Source: Dicaeum eximium (lineage: Eukaryota; Chordata; Aves; Passeriformes; Dicaeidae). From it: a stretch of DNA of 64,000 nucleotides. This document shows positions 27,111-38,388 of this stretch, piece by piece. A program made the translations under genes and the position numbers. Within the stretch, counting starts at the first letter, position 1. Each line of letters begins with the position of its first letter. The stretch spans positions 277,382 to 341,381 of the forward strand of contig VWZP01008598.1 in NCBI GenBank assembly GCA_013396995.1, written 5' to 3'. The notes under the pieces were generated by a model, which was given only the letters and a program-made list of their open reading frames with translations, searched no databases and was not told the DNA's origin.

Positions 27111-27236
27111 CCCCCTGGGCTATCTGCTGTTAATGGGCCATCAATGCCTGGTCCCATGACTCAGAGATAACACCCCCCTGGACTACCTCCTGTTAATGGC
27201 CCATCAGTGCCTTATCTCATGACTCACCATCCCATT
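27111..27236 (+). repeat. 63-bp tandem duplication in LTR U3, each unit with an AP-1 site
   Basis: Two adjacent units start CCCCCTGG and share TGTTAATGG, CCATCA, TGCCT and CATGACTCA in the same order. The consensus AP-1 heptamer TGACTCA occurs once per unit, at 27157-27163 and 27220-27226, exactly 63 bases apart. The units differ at several positions, so the duplication is not recent. Repeated enhancer units upstream of the TATA box are a known feature of retroviral U3 regions. Confidence 0.8.
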
Positions 27237-27282
27237 GTGAGATGCTCCGCCCAGAGGGAGGAACCAACCATTCCATCATGGA

Positions 27283-27288
27283 TATAAG
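27283..27288 (+). promoter_or_regulatory. TATA box of the solo LTR
   Basis: TATAAG lies about 245 bases into the LTR, downstream of the duplicated AP-1 units and upstream of the ATTAAA signal. Transcription would be expected to start roughly 25-30 bases further on, near 27312, marking the U3/R boundary. Whether it is still active cannot be seen from sequence. Confidence 0.6.
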
Positions 27289-27506
27289 CTGAAATCCTGA
27301 ACACCACGGGGGCACTTGCCTACTGGACTCCCAGAGCGAAAGAGCTACGGCCGGACTTCCAGACCTTTCTTCCTACAGGATCACCGCGTCAACAGAACTG
27401 CTTCGCTTGGATTGCCTCCACCATTAGAGTGTCAGGTTGTATTTCTGACTTTGTTAGTATCCTTGTATTACTGCATTTATTTATTTCTTTCTTTTAATTT
27501 TCTTCC

Positions 27507-27512
27507 ATTAAA
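27507..27512 (+). terminator. ATTAAA polyadenylation signal of the solo LTR
   Basis: A variant poly(A) signal about 50 bases before the LTR end, in a T/A-rich stretch. Its order after the TATA box supports the plus orientation. Confidence 0.55.
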
Positions 27513-28987
27513 TTATAATTCTGACTTGTGATCTCCCACTGGTTTTGATTTCAAACTAGTACAAGGGGAAACAAGGAACCTTCAGGGAAGGATTATATTT
27601 TCCTTAAAATTTGCCTTTCCAAGTGATTCTTGCCTCCTTCAGCTAGCAGAAAATCTGAGCATAGATCCCACTTGTAGCTTATGATCTTACCTAAGGAAAT
27701 AAATGGTAAAAATAACTGGGCGGGAATCCCTTCCTATAGCTTAATGAGCAGTTTTTATTGCAGAGCCAGGAAAGCCAGTAGTTTTAATTGAATGAGTAAT
27801 GTTTTTCCACTATTCCTGGTCGTCTGTAAATTAATTACTGTTTTCAGCAGCACCCATCTGTGACAACGGTGATTAGGAGACTGAATCAATTATGAGAGCA
27901 CCCCAAATTCATACCAAATGCAACAGGAGTGAGGGAGCAGCTGCCTCAAATGTGAGATGAAAGGATTTTGAAGCCACTTCATGTCCCCAAGTAAGCAGAC
28001 ATACAACTTGAATCTTTGTCCTATGAATCACATTGTGCCTAACAATTGTTTTTCTGTGGTTTGCTTTGCAGAATAAATGAAGCTTGCTTAGATTCTTTTG
28101 TCCCCAGTAACCTTGCTAAAACCATATAGCCACTTCTGGCCTTTATGTCCCCTTGTTTTCAGAACCTGATTATTTTGTTTCCCCTGCCTTTTCCAGAACT
28201 CTTCTCAAGGGTATTTCATTTAAGGTCTCCTTTCTATCTCACACAAAGGGATGACTAAATGTAACACCTCAAAAGAAACCAGTTCTGAACTGCTCATCAC
28301 CTAGGGAAAACATTCTAAAAGGTTCTTGAGAGCAAACTGTAGAGAGAAATTGGTACTCTGTAGAGCTAATATAGCTACGTGCTGTGAGGATACTGGGTTT
28401 GAAAAAATACAGTGCTTTCAGAAATTCCAGAAATGAACTGCTGCAAAAAAAGTGATAATTTTCATTACATATTGTATGGTTTAGGTCTAAAGTGCGCTCT
28501 GTCATTTCTTTGATCCTTAGAAAAAGACCTTGGACATTGTTCAGTGTTGGTTGGGAATAATGAAGTTTCTCTGATCCTATGGAAGTGTACTGGTGTTCTG
28601 TTTTGTGTGTAAGTGTGTGTAACCAAACTACATGAAACCACGACAGTGTGTACGACATCCCACATCAAACAGGTCTGTTTAGACCCATGATTGCAGCAGG
28701 CAGCCAAGGACCAGACCCCCAGCTGGAGAAAAACACTTGAGGCCTCTTGATTTCAATGGGTGGCTGCTGAGCCACACCACTCTAGCATCTGTCCTCCTCA
28801 TCTTGGGAGCCAAATAATTACAGCAAATAATTAGGTTTCCTCATCCTCACCAGATCCATTCAGTGATTTGTTTTAGTAGTCCTTCCACAATAGGTTTCCT
28901 GCACCCTCAAAAACTGTTCAGAAGCCCCTTCCTCCTAGTGATCCTAACAAGCAATAGTTATTTTTATTTTCAGTCTCACTATTTGTC

Positions 28988-29002
28988 AAAAAAAAAAAAA
29001 AA
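28988..29002. repeat. Poly-A run (15)
   Basis: An uninterrupted A tract with no recognisable retroposon body next to it. Confidence 0.85.
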
Positions 29003-30978
29003 TTGGCTTATTTCTAAACTCTTCTGAGGGGATGCAAGTAGATCTTTCAACACCTTCATATTTCACAGAGAGCCTTCAGGGTCCCTCTTTTTATTTATGT
29101 AGGTCTACCTTGCAATGAGTGGAAAACCTGTAACAACACATGCTAGTAATGATACATCACAACAGAACAAATGTCTAGCAAGTGTTTTCTTAGTCCATCT
29201 CTAAGGAAAAAAAACAAAACAAACTACCAACCCAAAACCCCAATGATTTCCAAGAACAAATGACCACTTTCTCTGTACCAGACTCTCTGTTAATTACAGC
29301 ACAGTTGGTCTCATTATGCAGCAAAAGCTGCATCAAACTGTGATACAAACCGATGTGAACACATTCTTCCCAACTTTTTTTAGCTGGCTGCATTTTTAGC
29401 AGACATTGGTTTGATATTGTGATTATAGAAAGCAAGAGCCAAAGAGCCAGTCCCTGGAAAAATACTTTTAAAGTGATTTGGCAACTTACTTGTTTCCAAA
29501 AGACAGCTTGTAATAGGCTATATTAACAGCTTAAAAATAGAAAAAAGGACAATTTTAAAGGCACTGAACTGAGGGATGGTCTTTAGAATTGTCTGCTGGT
29601 GCTGGGAAGCACAGACATAGTCTTTTTTGGTCTAAGCTTAAAAGACATACTCGGGAGTGAGGGGTTACAATTCTTGTTCTGTTATACAAAAGATTTTCTG
29701 GTTTTTCCTGCTCATGTGTCTAGGGCCTTACTCTAAACTGTATGTGAGGTTGATGCCAGTGAGGGACTGTTTGGGTTTTCTGGAAAGAAAATAATAAATT
29801 TTTGTTTATTCCCAGCTGAGAATGACAGGGAATGAAGGGATGAAGCTCTGTATGACACATACACTCCCGAGTAAGCTACTCTTCTGTTTTGGTTAGAGCA
29901 GCTGATTCCCCCAGATTTGCCATGGCCAAGATGTCAAGGTGAGGCGGTGGGAGGAGAGGGTACCTCTGCTGCACACGTGTTCCTCAGCCTCCAGGAAGCA
30001 ATGTTTGCAGTGCTTGATGGTGCAAAAAAAAAGCCCTCTAAAAGCCATTATCTGCTTCATGTAGACACTACAGTGCAGTGAGTGCACAAGCTGACCAGGA
30101 GAGCAAATAAGCAATGACCTTTCATAAAGCACCTGGTGCCAGAAAGCATCCTTGACTGGGGTGATTAGTTCGACCTCCTGTGGAAGAACTGTCCAGAGCA
30201 CCAAACAAACAAGCAACTGCCAGTGGATTCCCATATAACAAAGAATTTTCTCTACTGTACTCTAATGGCAACTTGGAGAACTCATCAACACTGAGCAGAA
30301 AGCTCCTACCAGTGTGTAGGATGAACACAAAGATGCATTTTATCTTCTGTGTAAAAAGGACTCAGATGGATTTTGTATTGTGATGCCCCATCTTGCTGTC
30401 TTATTGGTGACTGTCAGTGTCAGAATCTGTGAGTCTATGTAGTGGGACAGTGTCAAGTGATGGGAAGGAAGAGCCTGGGAGACAAAAACCAAAGAAATAA
30501 AACTGCTTGGCTCTTGTCAAAACAACTCTTTGATGATGAGATAAGTGACAAAAAATGGGAAGGAAGGGGGCGACAGAGCTGCTGCCTTTCTGAGATTAAA
30601 TAAGCCCCCTCACTATATAATTCTAAAACACAAAGTCTTGAACAAATGTGGTCCCAAAGGAAGAGAATAAGATGACCTGATGGCTGCTAAAGCAACAAGA
30701 TAAATGATTCAAATGAACATAAAGAACAGCACAGTGAGAAGAACAATATTTAGTGATGTGTGTATGAGCAAAAGAGAAAGTTGCTGTGACACAATTAAGA
30801 ATAATTCTGTCAAGACATTGGGTCAATCTACTGCACAAGCATGAGGTTCAACATTTTGGGGGACTCCTAAAGTGGATTTAATTTCATGAACTAGGAGACT
30901 AAAATGTTTCTTTGGAAATTGTTCTTTGCCCTTCTTCTCAGGCAGTGCCAAGAGAGAAACCCACAGCAGAGGAGATAT

Positions 30979-31015
30979 GAAAAAAAGAAAAAAGAAAAAA
31001 AGGAAAAAAAGGATC
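30979..31015. repeat. A/G-rich low-complexity tract
   Basis: Runs of A separated by single or double G (gaaaaaaagaaaaaagaaaa and onward). The surrounding short lysine-rich frame is an artefact of this composition. Confidence 0.8.
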
Positions 31016-33782
31016 AGAGAGGTTTTAAAATCATCTCCATGATGAAACAGATCTTAAAAATACCAAGAACCAGCTACAGGACAGTTAAGAAACAATTAGT
31101 GAGCACCAAATACTGTTCAAGAGACCAACATTAAACAGGCTGACTTCACTCCATTCATCTCTTCCATCTGAGGAGATTTCCAGAGATAAACAATGGAAGA
31201 GAGGGGAGTGGCATTGAAGTGTTCACTGGAAGACAGTTAAATGTATGAATAGCAGGACACAGCAAAGAAGTAGTGATAGAAAAGCCCAAGCACCATAGTT
31301 GGAGCACTGAGCAAAACACACTAAAAAAACTTTTGGACTAAGTATAGATAAACAGTCATGTAGTGCATCAACTTGTCTTTTGCTGTTGCTTGATTTCTGT
31401 TATACTGAAGGAAATGCAATTTAGTTACATCCTCTGTAAACTGGCAAGTCTGCATCAACGATAACAGATTTTACTTTAGTATCTCTTTCTAATTAAAAAA
31501 AGTTGCAATTACTGAAATATTTGACTAATTGTACAGGACACAACATGAAGTCAGAGCTAACAGTAAGATGTAGATTTTTAAACCAGCATCAGGGCAAATA
31601 AGACAGAGACCTTATGTGATAGCTTGATTCTGGTTAACATCACAGCAAAGCAAGTTCATTTTCTTTTGATCAGCAGTATTTTTTCCAAACAAATATTTGC
31701 CTGGCTCCTCACTTGGAGCAATAGAGAAGCAGGTAGGTACAGAGAAAGCTTCAGCCACATCAAAATTCTAAGTCCAGTGAAGCATTTCAGGCTGAGGCTT
31801 GAGTGGCCCATGCCTCTACTGTGACCTGATATTGAAGTGTGGGAACTGCCACCTGAGAAGCTCCTTTTTGAGGCATGGCAGATCCTACATGCTACAGAGG
31901 AGGCAGGTTGAACATTCCTCAGAAAGAAACATAGAGGTCGGAAGAGTCCAGCTTCCTGCTGAAAAAAAAGCAGGGAGTCTCCACAGCAGCACTGAGACTT
32001 AATGTCTTTCCAACTTGGTGGCCCAACATTGAGAGGTGCTGACTTCATGTTTCTTGCAGAAAGCTTCTTATCTTTTATAATTTTTCCATGCAGAAGAAAT
32101 AAAAAAAGGAGTCAAGTTCACGAATCAGATCAGCTGCCATCCTCTAAATGCCAGGGAATGTGTCTAACTGAGAGATACAGCAATGACTGAGAGCTGCTCT
32201 CAACATGGGTGTACGTAACATGCATACATAGTAAGACAAAAACTGTGGGGAAGAAGTGAAGAAAACCAAACCAAAACCCAAATAACCTCTAGCATGACCA
32301 AGCTTTCTGGAATTTTGCCAGCTTAAAAAAATCTGGAAGGGGGAATATTTCACAGGAAACAGCAGCATTGAAAATATGTTTGTGGGAGATTTGTCAGTTA
32401 TATCTGAGGGTTTTTTTTAAAAAATCATAATTTCCTTTCGAAGGTTTATATTACTCTTTATCAATGACTGTACTGTACTGATATCCGTAGGAATAATCTG
32501 GACTCTACAATATTGTCCCATGGAAAGGGCTGTTGTTCTGAGCAGTTCTAGTGGGCAGGCTTGATATGGTTAGCAAGGTCAGCCTGCAAAATCCTTCCTG
32601 CATTTTTTGTATTCTCTCCCTCTGGATTCTTCCATAAAACACACACTGTATATGAGCATGAGACTATGGCTTATCAATTCTGCTCCATTCCTTAGGAAAC
32701 AATCAGCAAAATCTTGTGAGCTGTCTTCTTGCTGTTTTTACACCACAGCACTTTTCGCAGCAGAGGATTGCAGTGCTGATCTTAGCATAAATCATTAGTC
32801 ATTATTTCTTTCAGCAAAGACTTTGACAGCTTGCTCTAGTGTAGTATAGTGGAATATTCCACAGGATGACAAAGCAAACATATGCTCAAGGATCTGTGCA
32901 AGATGCTAATTGCAACAGGGCATGAGGACAGGTGTGGGAACATGGCGTAGTACACTACTTTCAGTGACACACAGACCATTCCATTCTCCAGAGGTCTTGC
33001 ACTTCATTTATTTTTGGGAAGATATTCTGTGAAACTATCACAGATGGGAAGAAAAAGTGAGAAGCAGAATTGGCAGCATTTTATGATATTTTACACTACT
33101 GCAAGGCACTAGCAAACTCTGGTTGACAAAGTCAATCAATATTTAAGGTTCTTCTCTCTGAATGCTCGCAGCCAGAATGGAGGTTTTGGCTATCCTGCTC
33201 CCCCATATGTATACCAGTTCAAAATAAATAATCTACACTAGTGGACAGTGAAGAGAGAAAGTGCTTCCACAAAACAGCTTTTTTAAAGAAAAGCTTTAAA
33301 ATTAAAACATAGCCATCTGTCATGGTAAAGCTTAGATACACTTTTCACCCTCAGAGATCTTTACAATCATTGACTAATTAGTCCTTGGGACCTAAGAGGA
33401 CACATTTTTTCCCCCAGTTTAAATTGAGAAGACAGCAGGGGCATCTTGTATTCTGGGGCAGGAATTTAGGCTCCCTGCAAGGCGGGAGAATCACAATCCT
33501 TTTGTAGTAGTCAATGCTTTCTAGCAGGGGGGTGTAAATTGAAGCACTTTTACCACCACTTATGCACTTATGACAAATTAAGGGCTTGATTTCCCCCCCG
33601 CCCCCCAACTTCTGCCCAACCAGATGATTCTACTGGCTTATAAATACTAAATGTCCAACTTGAGTAAGAGCTGCAGATATTCAGTCCTTTTACCAATAAG
33701 CCATTAAGAAGAGTGTGAGTTAGACATTCACAGTAAAGAGTCTGTTGATTTGTTAGTTCAACTGAAAAATATTTCCCATGCT

Positions 33783-34085
33783 TGGATTTTTTTTTGAGTT
33801 GATTTGAAAAATATTTTATTTTAAATTAAATGTAAATATATTAATTTTTACAAATATATTTATGTAAATATTTTAATTTTAAAAAACTTTTTTCTAGTAC
33901 CAAAATGACCTTCTGGTACCCCATTTTATTTTATACTGAATAAAATATTTAATTTTCTGCACTGTTTTAAAGAATTTAAATTTTAGATAGCTTATGCCTT
34001 GAAAGGTTACAACCTTTGCCATGTTTTTTTATTTAGAAGTGCCAGACTAAAATTTTTCTCTCTTTAAAAAAATAATGTTTTAACC
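33783..34085. repeat. Strongly AT-rich block
   Basis: Dense TAAATATATTAATTT-like sequence with very few G or C, flanked by ordinary composition. There is no unit repeat. It could be a matrix-attachment-like or simply low-GC segment; nothing in the bases decides. Confidence 0.65.
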
Positions 34086-35860
34086 CAAAATATCCATCAA
34101 GTTTGATAGGAATACGTGAAGAGCTGTTGTTGACTTAAAACTACACTTCAGCAAATTTATCATTCTCCAGTCTCTGACCTCAGGCTTGGAAACTGAACTT
34201 GTGACATTCACAGGGCGATGGTAACTCTTCAGATGAAAACCTTGGATTCAAACTCTGCTGGTTCTGGCCAGGGCATTTGTGGGACTGCAGCCTCCAGTCA
34301 TCTGCCTTGCCCTTTGCCAGAGATTACGAGCTCCACAGCAAAGAACATTTGCCACATAGCTACAGCAGCTCATAAATAATTGTAAATACCCATTTGCAGT
34401 TTATCTTTAAATGCCAGACTGTGGCCCAAGGCTGCTGCTTCCCTGTCTGTACCAGTCTGACTTACTAAGTCCTACCCGACCCTTGTCCTCCTCTCCACCC
34501 TTACCACTGTCATCTGGGAAGGAAACCTGCCCCAAAGCCTTGCCAAAGGCTGGCCTTGTTTAGATCAGGTAAAGCAGGCAGGAAAGCAACATAGAAAAAT
34601 GTTGAGAGGTACAGAAAAATGTGAAGTAGAAAAACTGTAATGCAGTGACCACAATGTATTAGCAATGAAAAATATATATGCTCTAACTTCAAAGCCTTGA
34701 CAATAAAAGCAGACAGTGCTTTGAACTATTGAATAAAAGGTGGACGGAAAAGGGTAAGAACAACAGGAGGCATGAAAGATGTAAGTATTTAGGAGAACCA
34801 CATTAAAACATGAGGGAGTAAGAATAGTGAATCACCTTCATCAGTTTATAACAGGACACAGTGTTACCTACAAGACCTTTGCCTGGGCTTTTCACAGCTC
34901 CTCTAAATCAGTACAGTCTAATAACGATGTGAATAGTACACAAGATTTAGAGCCTTTCCACTTCTCTGAAGAATTGCGTGCATTGAAGTGAGTTGTTTGG
35001 AAAATTGTCACCCAGTTTTGTCCATTCTAAATGAACATTATTTAGGATACTGTGCTATCTAAGGAATGTGTGCTCAAAGGTTAGGATGCTTTCAAAAGTT
35101 CTTTTTAATCAGCTCTGAAGCGTCATAAATTTTTTTAGCCGGGACAGGCATTTTCAGCCATGAGCATTACACTCCTCAAGAAACATGCAAAATAAAATGT
35201 GACAGCAGGGCAAAATATTTTATAGGCAAAGTGACTTTCCGTAATAATGGAATAATAAATGCAGAAGGGAGAAAGGCCAAGTGCGAATGCTGAAATGCAT
35301 CCACGAGGGCATTTGTGCTGCTTCTGCTGCTGATGAAGTGCCACTTGTTTGTGTGGGTGCATCCAGTGAAGCAGTTGGAGTTAATGACCTCATTAGAGCA
35401 GTTGGCATCCAGCACACCTTCGAGCAGTGAGTTTGTACTCTCCATCTATTGCTCCTCAGCTGCCAGCAGTTGCTGTTGATTGATTAATATTATGAAGGAA
35501 CTAGAATGGATGATGGACAGAACAGCCTGTTATTTCCAGCAAGAAAGTGAAAAATCTGTCAAAAGACTTGTGAGTTAAGTCCTAGGGAGCATTTACTACT
35601 GCATCCCTATTTGTCATGCTGTGGCCTGGGACAGGAGAATCTGAGCTTGATTTGGAGTGATTTGTGCTGTGTCATTGCAGAGACAGATTTTGCATCACTT
35701 CTGTGATTTTGTCTGTACCTGCTTGCTTTCCCCACGTGTTAAACTCTGTACTTTGGGGAATGGGTGGCATTTATCATGAGTTTGGGTAATGCTTATCTTT
35801 CTTGCTTGTTGATGTCCTTTTTGCCTATTGAGCACAGCTGCTCTGCAGAAAGAATGGAAC

Positions 35861-36137
35861 ATTTTATAACAGCATGTAGTGATAGAACAAAGGGGTTTGG
35901 TAGATTTAGATTAGATATTAGGAAGAAATGCTGTCCTGTGAGAGTGGTGAGGTACTGGAATAGGTTTCTGAAGCAGCTGTGGATGCCCCATCCCTGGAAG
36001 TGCTCAAGGCAGGTTGGACTGGGCTTTGAGCAACCTGGTCTGGTGGAAGGTGTCTCTGCCCATGGGGCACCCAAGGGAAGATGATCTTTGAGGTCACCTA
36101 CAACCCAAACTGTTCTATGAATTTATGATTCTATGAA
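35861..36137 (+). mobile_element. CR1 LINE 3' end, 5'-truncated
   Basis: Contains 'agcatgtagtgatagaacaa', 'agatattaggaagaaatgct', 'gagagtggtgaggtactgg', 'ccatccctggaagtgctcaa', 'ggctttgagcaacctggtct' and closes with 'ttctatgaatttatgattctatgaa', a little-diverged CR1 tail repeat. It is closer to consensus than the copy at 22.3 kb. It is truncated within the last part of ORF2, and only the terminal ~280 bases remain. The open frames here (35764-36084 plus, 35793-36074 minus) are by-products of this element. Confidence 0.95.
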
Positions 36138-37640
36138 CTTGTCTTTAATATTAAATATCTGTAGTAGTAGATGGCATGGCTTAGCACACTTCAAACCTCA
36201 ACTGCACATACAACACAGCTGCTAAACAGATAAAAATAGGCCACTTTTATAAAATATTAATTTGTATAGAAGACAAGGTGACTAGAAAATGGGTGAATAT
36301 TAAAGAAGGTTTTCAGCCCATTGAAAGACTGAGCAGTCCCTAAGTTTTGGAGCTTTTCTAGTCTAAGTTTTCTATAGTTTTTGTACTGCCAAGTAATGCT
36401 ATTATCTACAAGGATAGCAGAGGGGATAGCAGAAGTCTCAATCAAAATGCAGTGAGTGTCTTCACAAAGCTAGGTTAGTTAATAACTGTGCTGCAGTTAT
36501 AACAGGAAACCCCAAATGAAATTGGAGTTGAAATATTGGTTATCTACAAACACACAGAGAAAAAAAATCTGTCTTGGAGAACTTAGAGCTTAAACTGACA
36601 AAGTTAAAAAATAAAATAATAAGTAAACAAATAGTCCCACAACAACAGAAGAAAAGGAAAGAAAAGAAAGAGACAGGGGAGGAAATTAATTCTTAAAACT
36701 CGTATAGTTCACCCATAATTCTGTGGTGGATTAAGGGCTTACACTTGAGTCAAAACCTGGGGGTCCCCAGTCGCTGGCTGCTCAGCTGTATCCTTTCAAG
36801 ATGAGGGAATAAAAGCAAAATTAAAATGAGTAGAAAAAATATTGATACTTAAATGTGGTTGAAACACGTAGGAGGCTTTATCATAAAATGTTACAGACAT
36901 TAGGAAAGTCACTGTGTGGTAAAGAAGAAAACATGACATGCAGCAAACAACTCTGTTATGACTTGGAAAGATGATCATAATTCCTCCCTTGCCTTCTCCA
37001 AGGACTTTTGACAAACAGCTGGTGTTACACAGAGCAAGGGGGCAAGCCTTGCCAGCAACCACACAACCAGCAGCTGGCCAGGGCTGGGAACCTCCTGGTT
37101 GCTTTCTTTTGTCAAGGTGCACAACTGGATGTCATGGTCTTTTTCCTAACATGACTGAGAACCCCATAATGAAAATCCCATTCCCTAGGCCAAGTATTAA
37201 GCACTTTTTTTCATTATTTGAGGATGATCAAAAGCTGTTTCTACCTAAAGAGATATTTTTCCTCACATCTGTGATGGATTAATTAAGCCCTGGGAATGGA
37301 GGGTGAAAGCCACACTTACTGGGCTATTCCTTCTATTGAGTTTTCTTCTATGAAATGATAAACATAACATTTAGCTTGCAAGAATGTCACAGTAAAATTC
37401 CTGGTCTGTTTTAAACTTTTCTGGTTAGGACCTACATATGATAACCATTGGGCAGCTCCAATGGCTAATTGTTTCCACTGCAACCAAAGAGAAGCTCCCC
37501 TGAAATTCAGAACTTGCTGAACTTCAACATTAAATTGTTTTTTTGTTTTTCTTAGATGTTTATTGCTCTTTCTAAATTTTACTTTTTCACATAGAAGCAG
37601 ACTGATTAAATCACTTCTAGATCTTTTTGCTCATGAACAT
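36138..37640. other. Non-coding spacer between two CR1 copies
   Basis: No gene or RNA is recognised. A purine-rich patch (gaaaaggaaagaaaagaaag) lies near 36651-36670. The open frames of about 105 codons (36796-37122 minus, 36971-37282 plus) overlap on opposite strands and resemble nothing known. Confidence 0.5.
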
Positions 37641-37763
37641 GAGTGTTAAAAGTAAGTATTTCTGTATTCTTGCTGTTCAGGTACTGCATAGTGAACATGT
37701 TGTGCTACAAAGTGGTTATTCTATGTCTCTTCATCCTAGTATTCACCTAAGCTAATTATGCTA
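37641..37763 (+). repeat. Unclassified dispersed repeat, copy 1
   Basis: This segment aligns with 45529-45651 in the same orientation. Shared blocks in order are: GTGTT-TTAAAA, AAGTA-TTCT, TTCTTGCTGTT, GGTAC, CAT, TGTTGT-CTACAAAGT, a T-rich stretch with CC-T-GT, and TTATG near the end. One small gap is needed around 37690. It shares no motif with CR1, although a CR1 copy begins about 25 bases further on. Family unknown; it could be an ancient DNA transposon or SINE. Confidence 0.6.
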
Positions 37764-37784
37764 CCAAAAGTTTGACACATCTGA

Positions 37785-38388
37785 AGGACAGGATGCCGTC
37801 AAAACCAGCGTGGGCAGCAGGGCCAGGGAGGGTATTCTGCTCCTCTGCTCTGCTTTGGTGAGACCCCACCTGCAGTGCTGCATCCAGCTCTGGGGTCCCA
37901 GCACAGGAAGGACATGGACCTGTTGGAGCGAGTTCAGAGGAGGCCACCAAAATGGTCAGATGGATGGAGCAGCTCTCATACAAGGAAAGGCTGGGAGAAT
38001 TGGATTTGTTCAGCCTGGAAAAGAGAAGGCTTCATGGTGACATAATTGTGACTCTTAAATACTTAAAGGGGGCTTATAAAAATGATGGAGAAGGATTTTT
38101 TATAAGGGCATGTAATGACAGGACAAGAGGCTTCAAACTGAAAGAGAATAGATTCAGATTATATATGAGGAGGAAATTCTTTGCTGTGAGGGTGGTGAGG
38201 CACTGGAACAGGTTGCTCAGAGAAGCTATGGATGTCCCATCCCTGGAATCCTGTTCAAGGCCAGGCTGGATGAAAGTCTGAGCAACCTGGTCTGGTGGAA
38301 GGTATCCCTGCCTATGGCAGCAGGGTTGGAACTAGATATTTTTAAAGTCTCTTCCAACCAAAAAAAAATCTGCCAATCTACAATCTTA
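37785..38388 (+). mobile_element. CR1 LINE 3' portion, about 600 bp
   Basis: This is the longest CR1 copy in the window. It starts within the end of ORF2 ('gcagggccagggagggtatt', 'ctgctttggtgagacccc', 'ctgcatccagctctggggtc') and runs through 'acaaggaaaggctgggagaa', 'catgtaatgacaggacaag', 'gtgaggcactggaacaggtt', 'ccatccctggaatcctgttc' and 'gagcaacctggtctggtgga' into a weakened tail after 'cttccaacca'. ORF2 codes for the endonuclease and reverse transcriptase of CR1; only its last codons are covered and they are interrupted. The tail octamers have decayed, unlike the copy at 35.9 kb. Sense plus, same as its neighbour 1.65 kb upstream. Confidence 0.95.

Larger units (their letters stand above)
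27038..27563 (+). mobile_element. Solo LTR of an endogenous retrovirus
   Basis: The element begins TGTCCTGGGTTGAA and ends ACTAGTACA, giving the TG...CA termini of a retroviral LTR, about 526 bases long. The five bases outside each end (agagg before, agggg after) match at 4 of 5 positions and look like a decayed 5-bp target-site duplication. A TATAAG box lies at 27283-27288 and an ATTAAA polyadenylation signal at 27507-27512, in the right order for U3-R-U5 in the plus sense. The U3 part contains a roughly 63-bp tandem duplication. No internal retroviral sequence lies on either side, so this is a solo LTR left by recombination. I recognise the style as passerine ERV but cannot assign the subfamily. 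Confidence 0.85.
27564..35860. other. Non-coding stretch with low-complexity sequence
   Basis: No gene is recognised. There is an A15 run at 28988-29002, a purine-rich A/G patch at 30979-31015 and an AT-rich block at 33783-34085. The longest open frames are about 130 codons on the minus strand (28269-28658 and 31656-32048) and look like chance. The interval ends at a CR1 copy. Confidence 0.55.

Noticed and set aside
27316..27531. 71-codon plus frame
   Set aside because: Inside the R/U5 part of the solo LTR, which does not code for protein.
31800..32050. Possible CR1 antisense fragment around 'catagaggtcggaagagtcc'
   Set aside because: Only about 20 bases look suggestive and neighbouring CR1 blocks are missing.
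35764..36084. 106-codon plus and 93-codon minus frames
   Set aside because: By-products of a CR1 3' end; the untranslated part is being read as protein.
37952..38281. 109-codon plus-strand frame
   Set aside because: Lies wholly within the CR1 copy and is not an independent gene.
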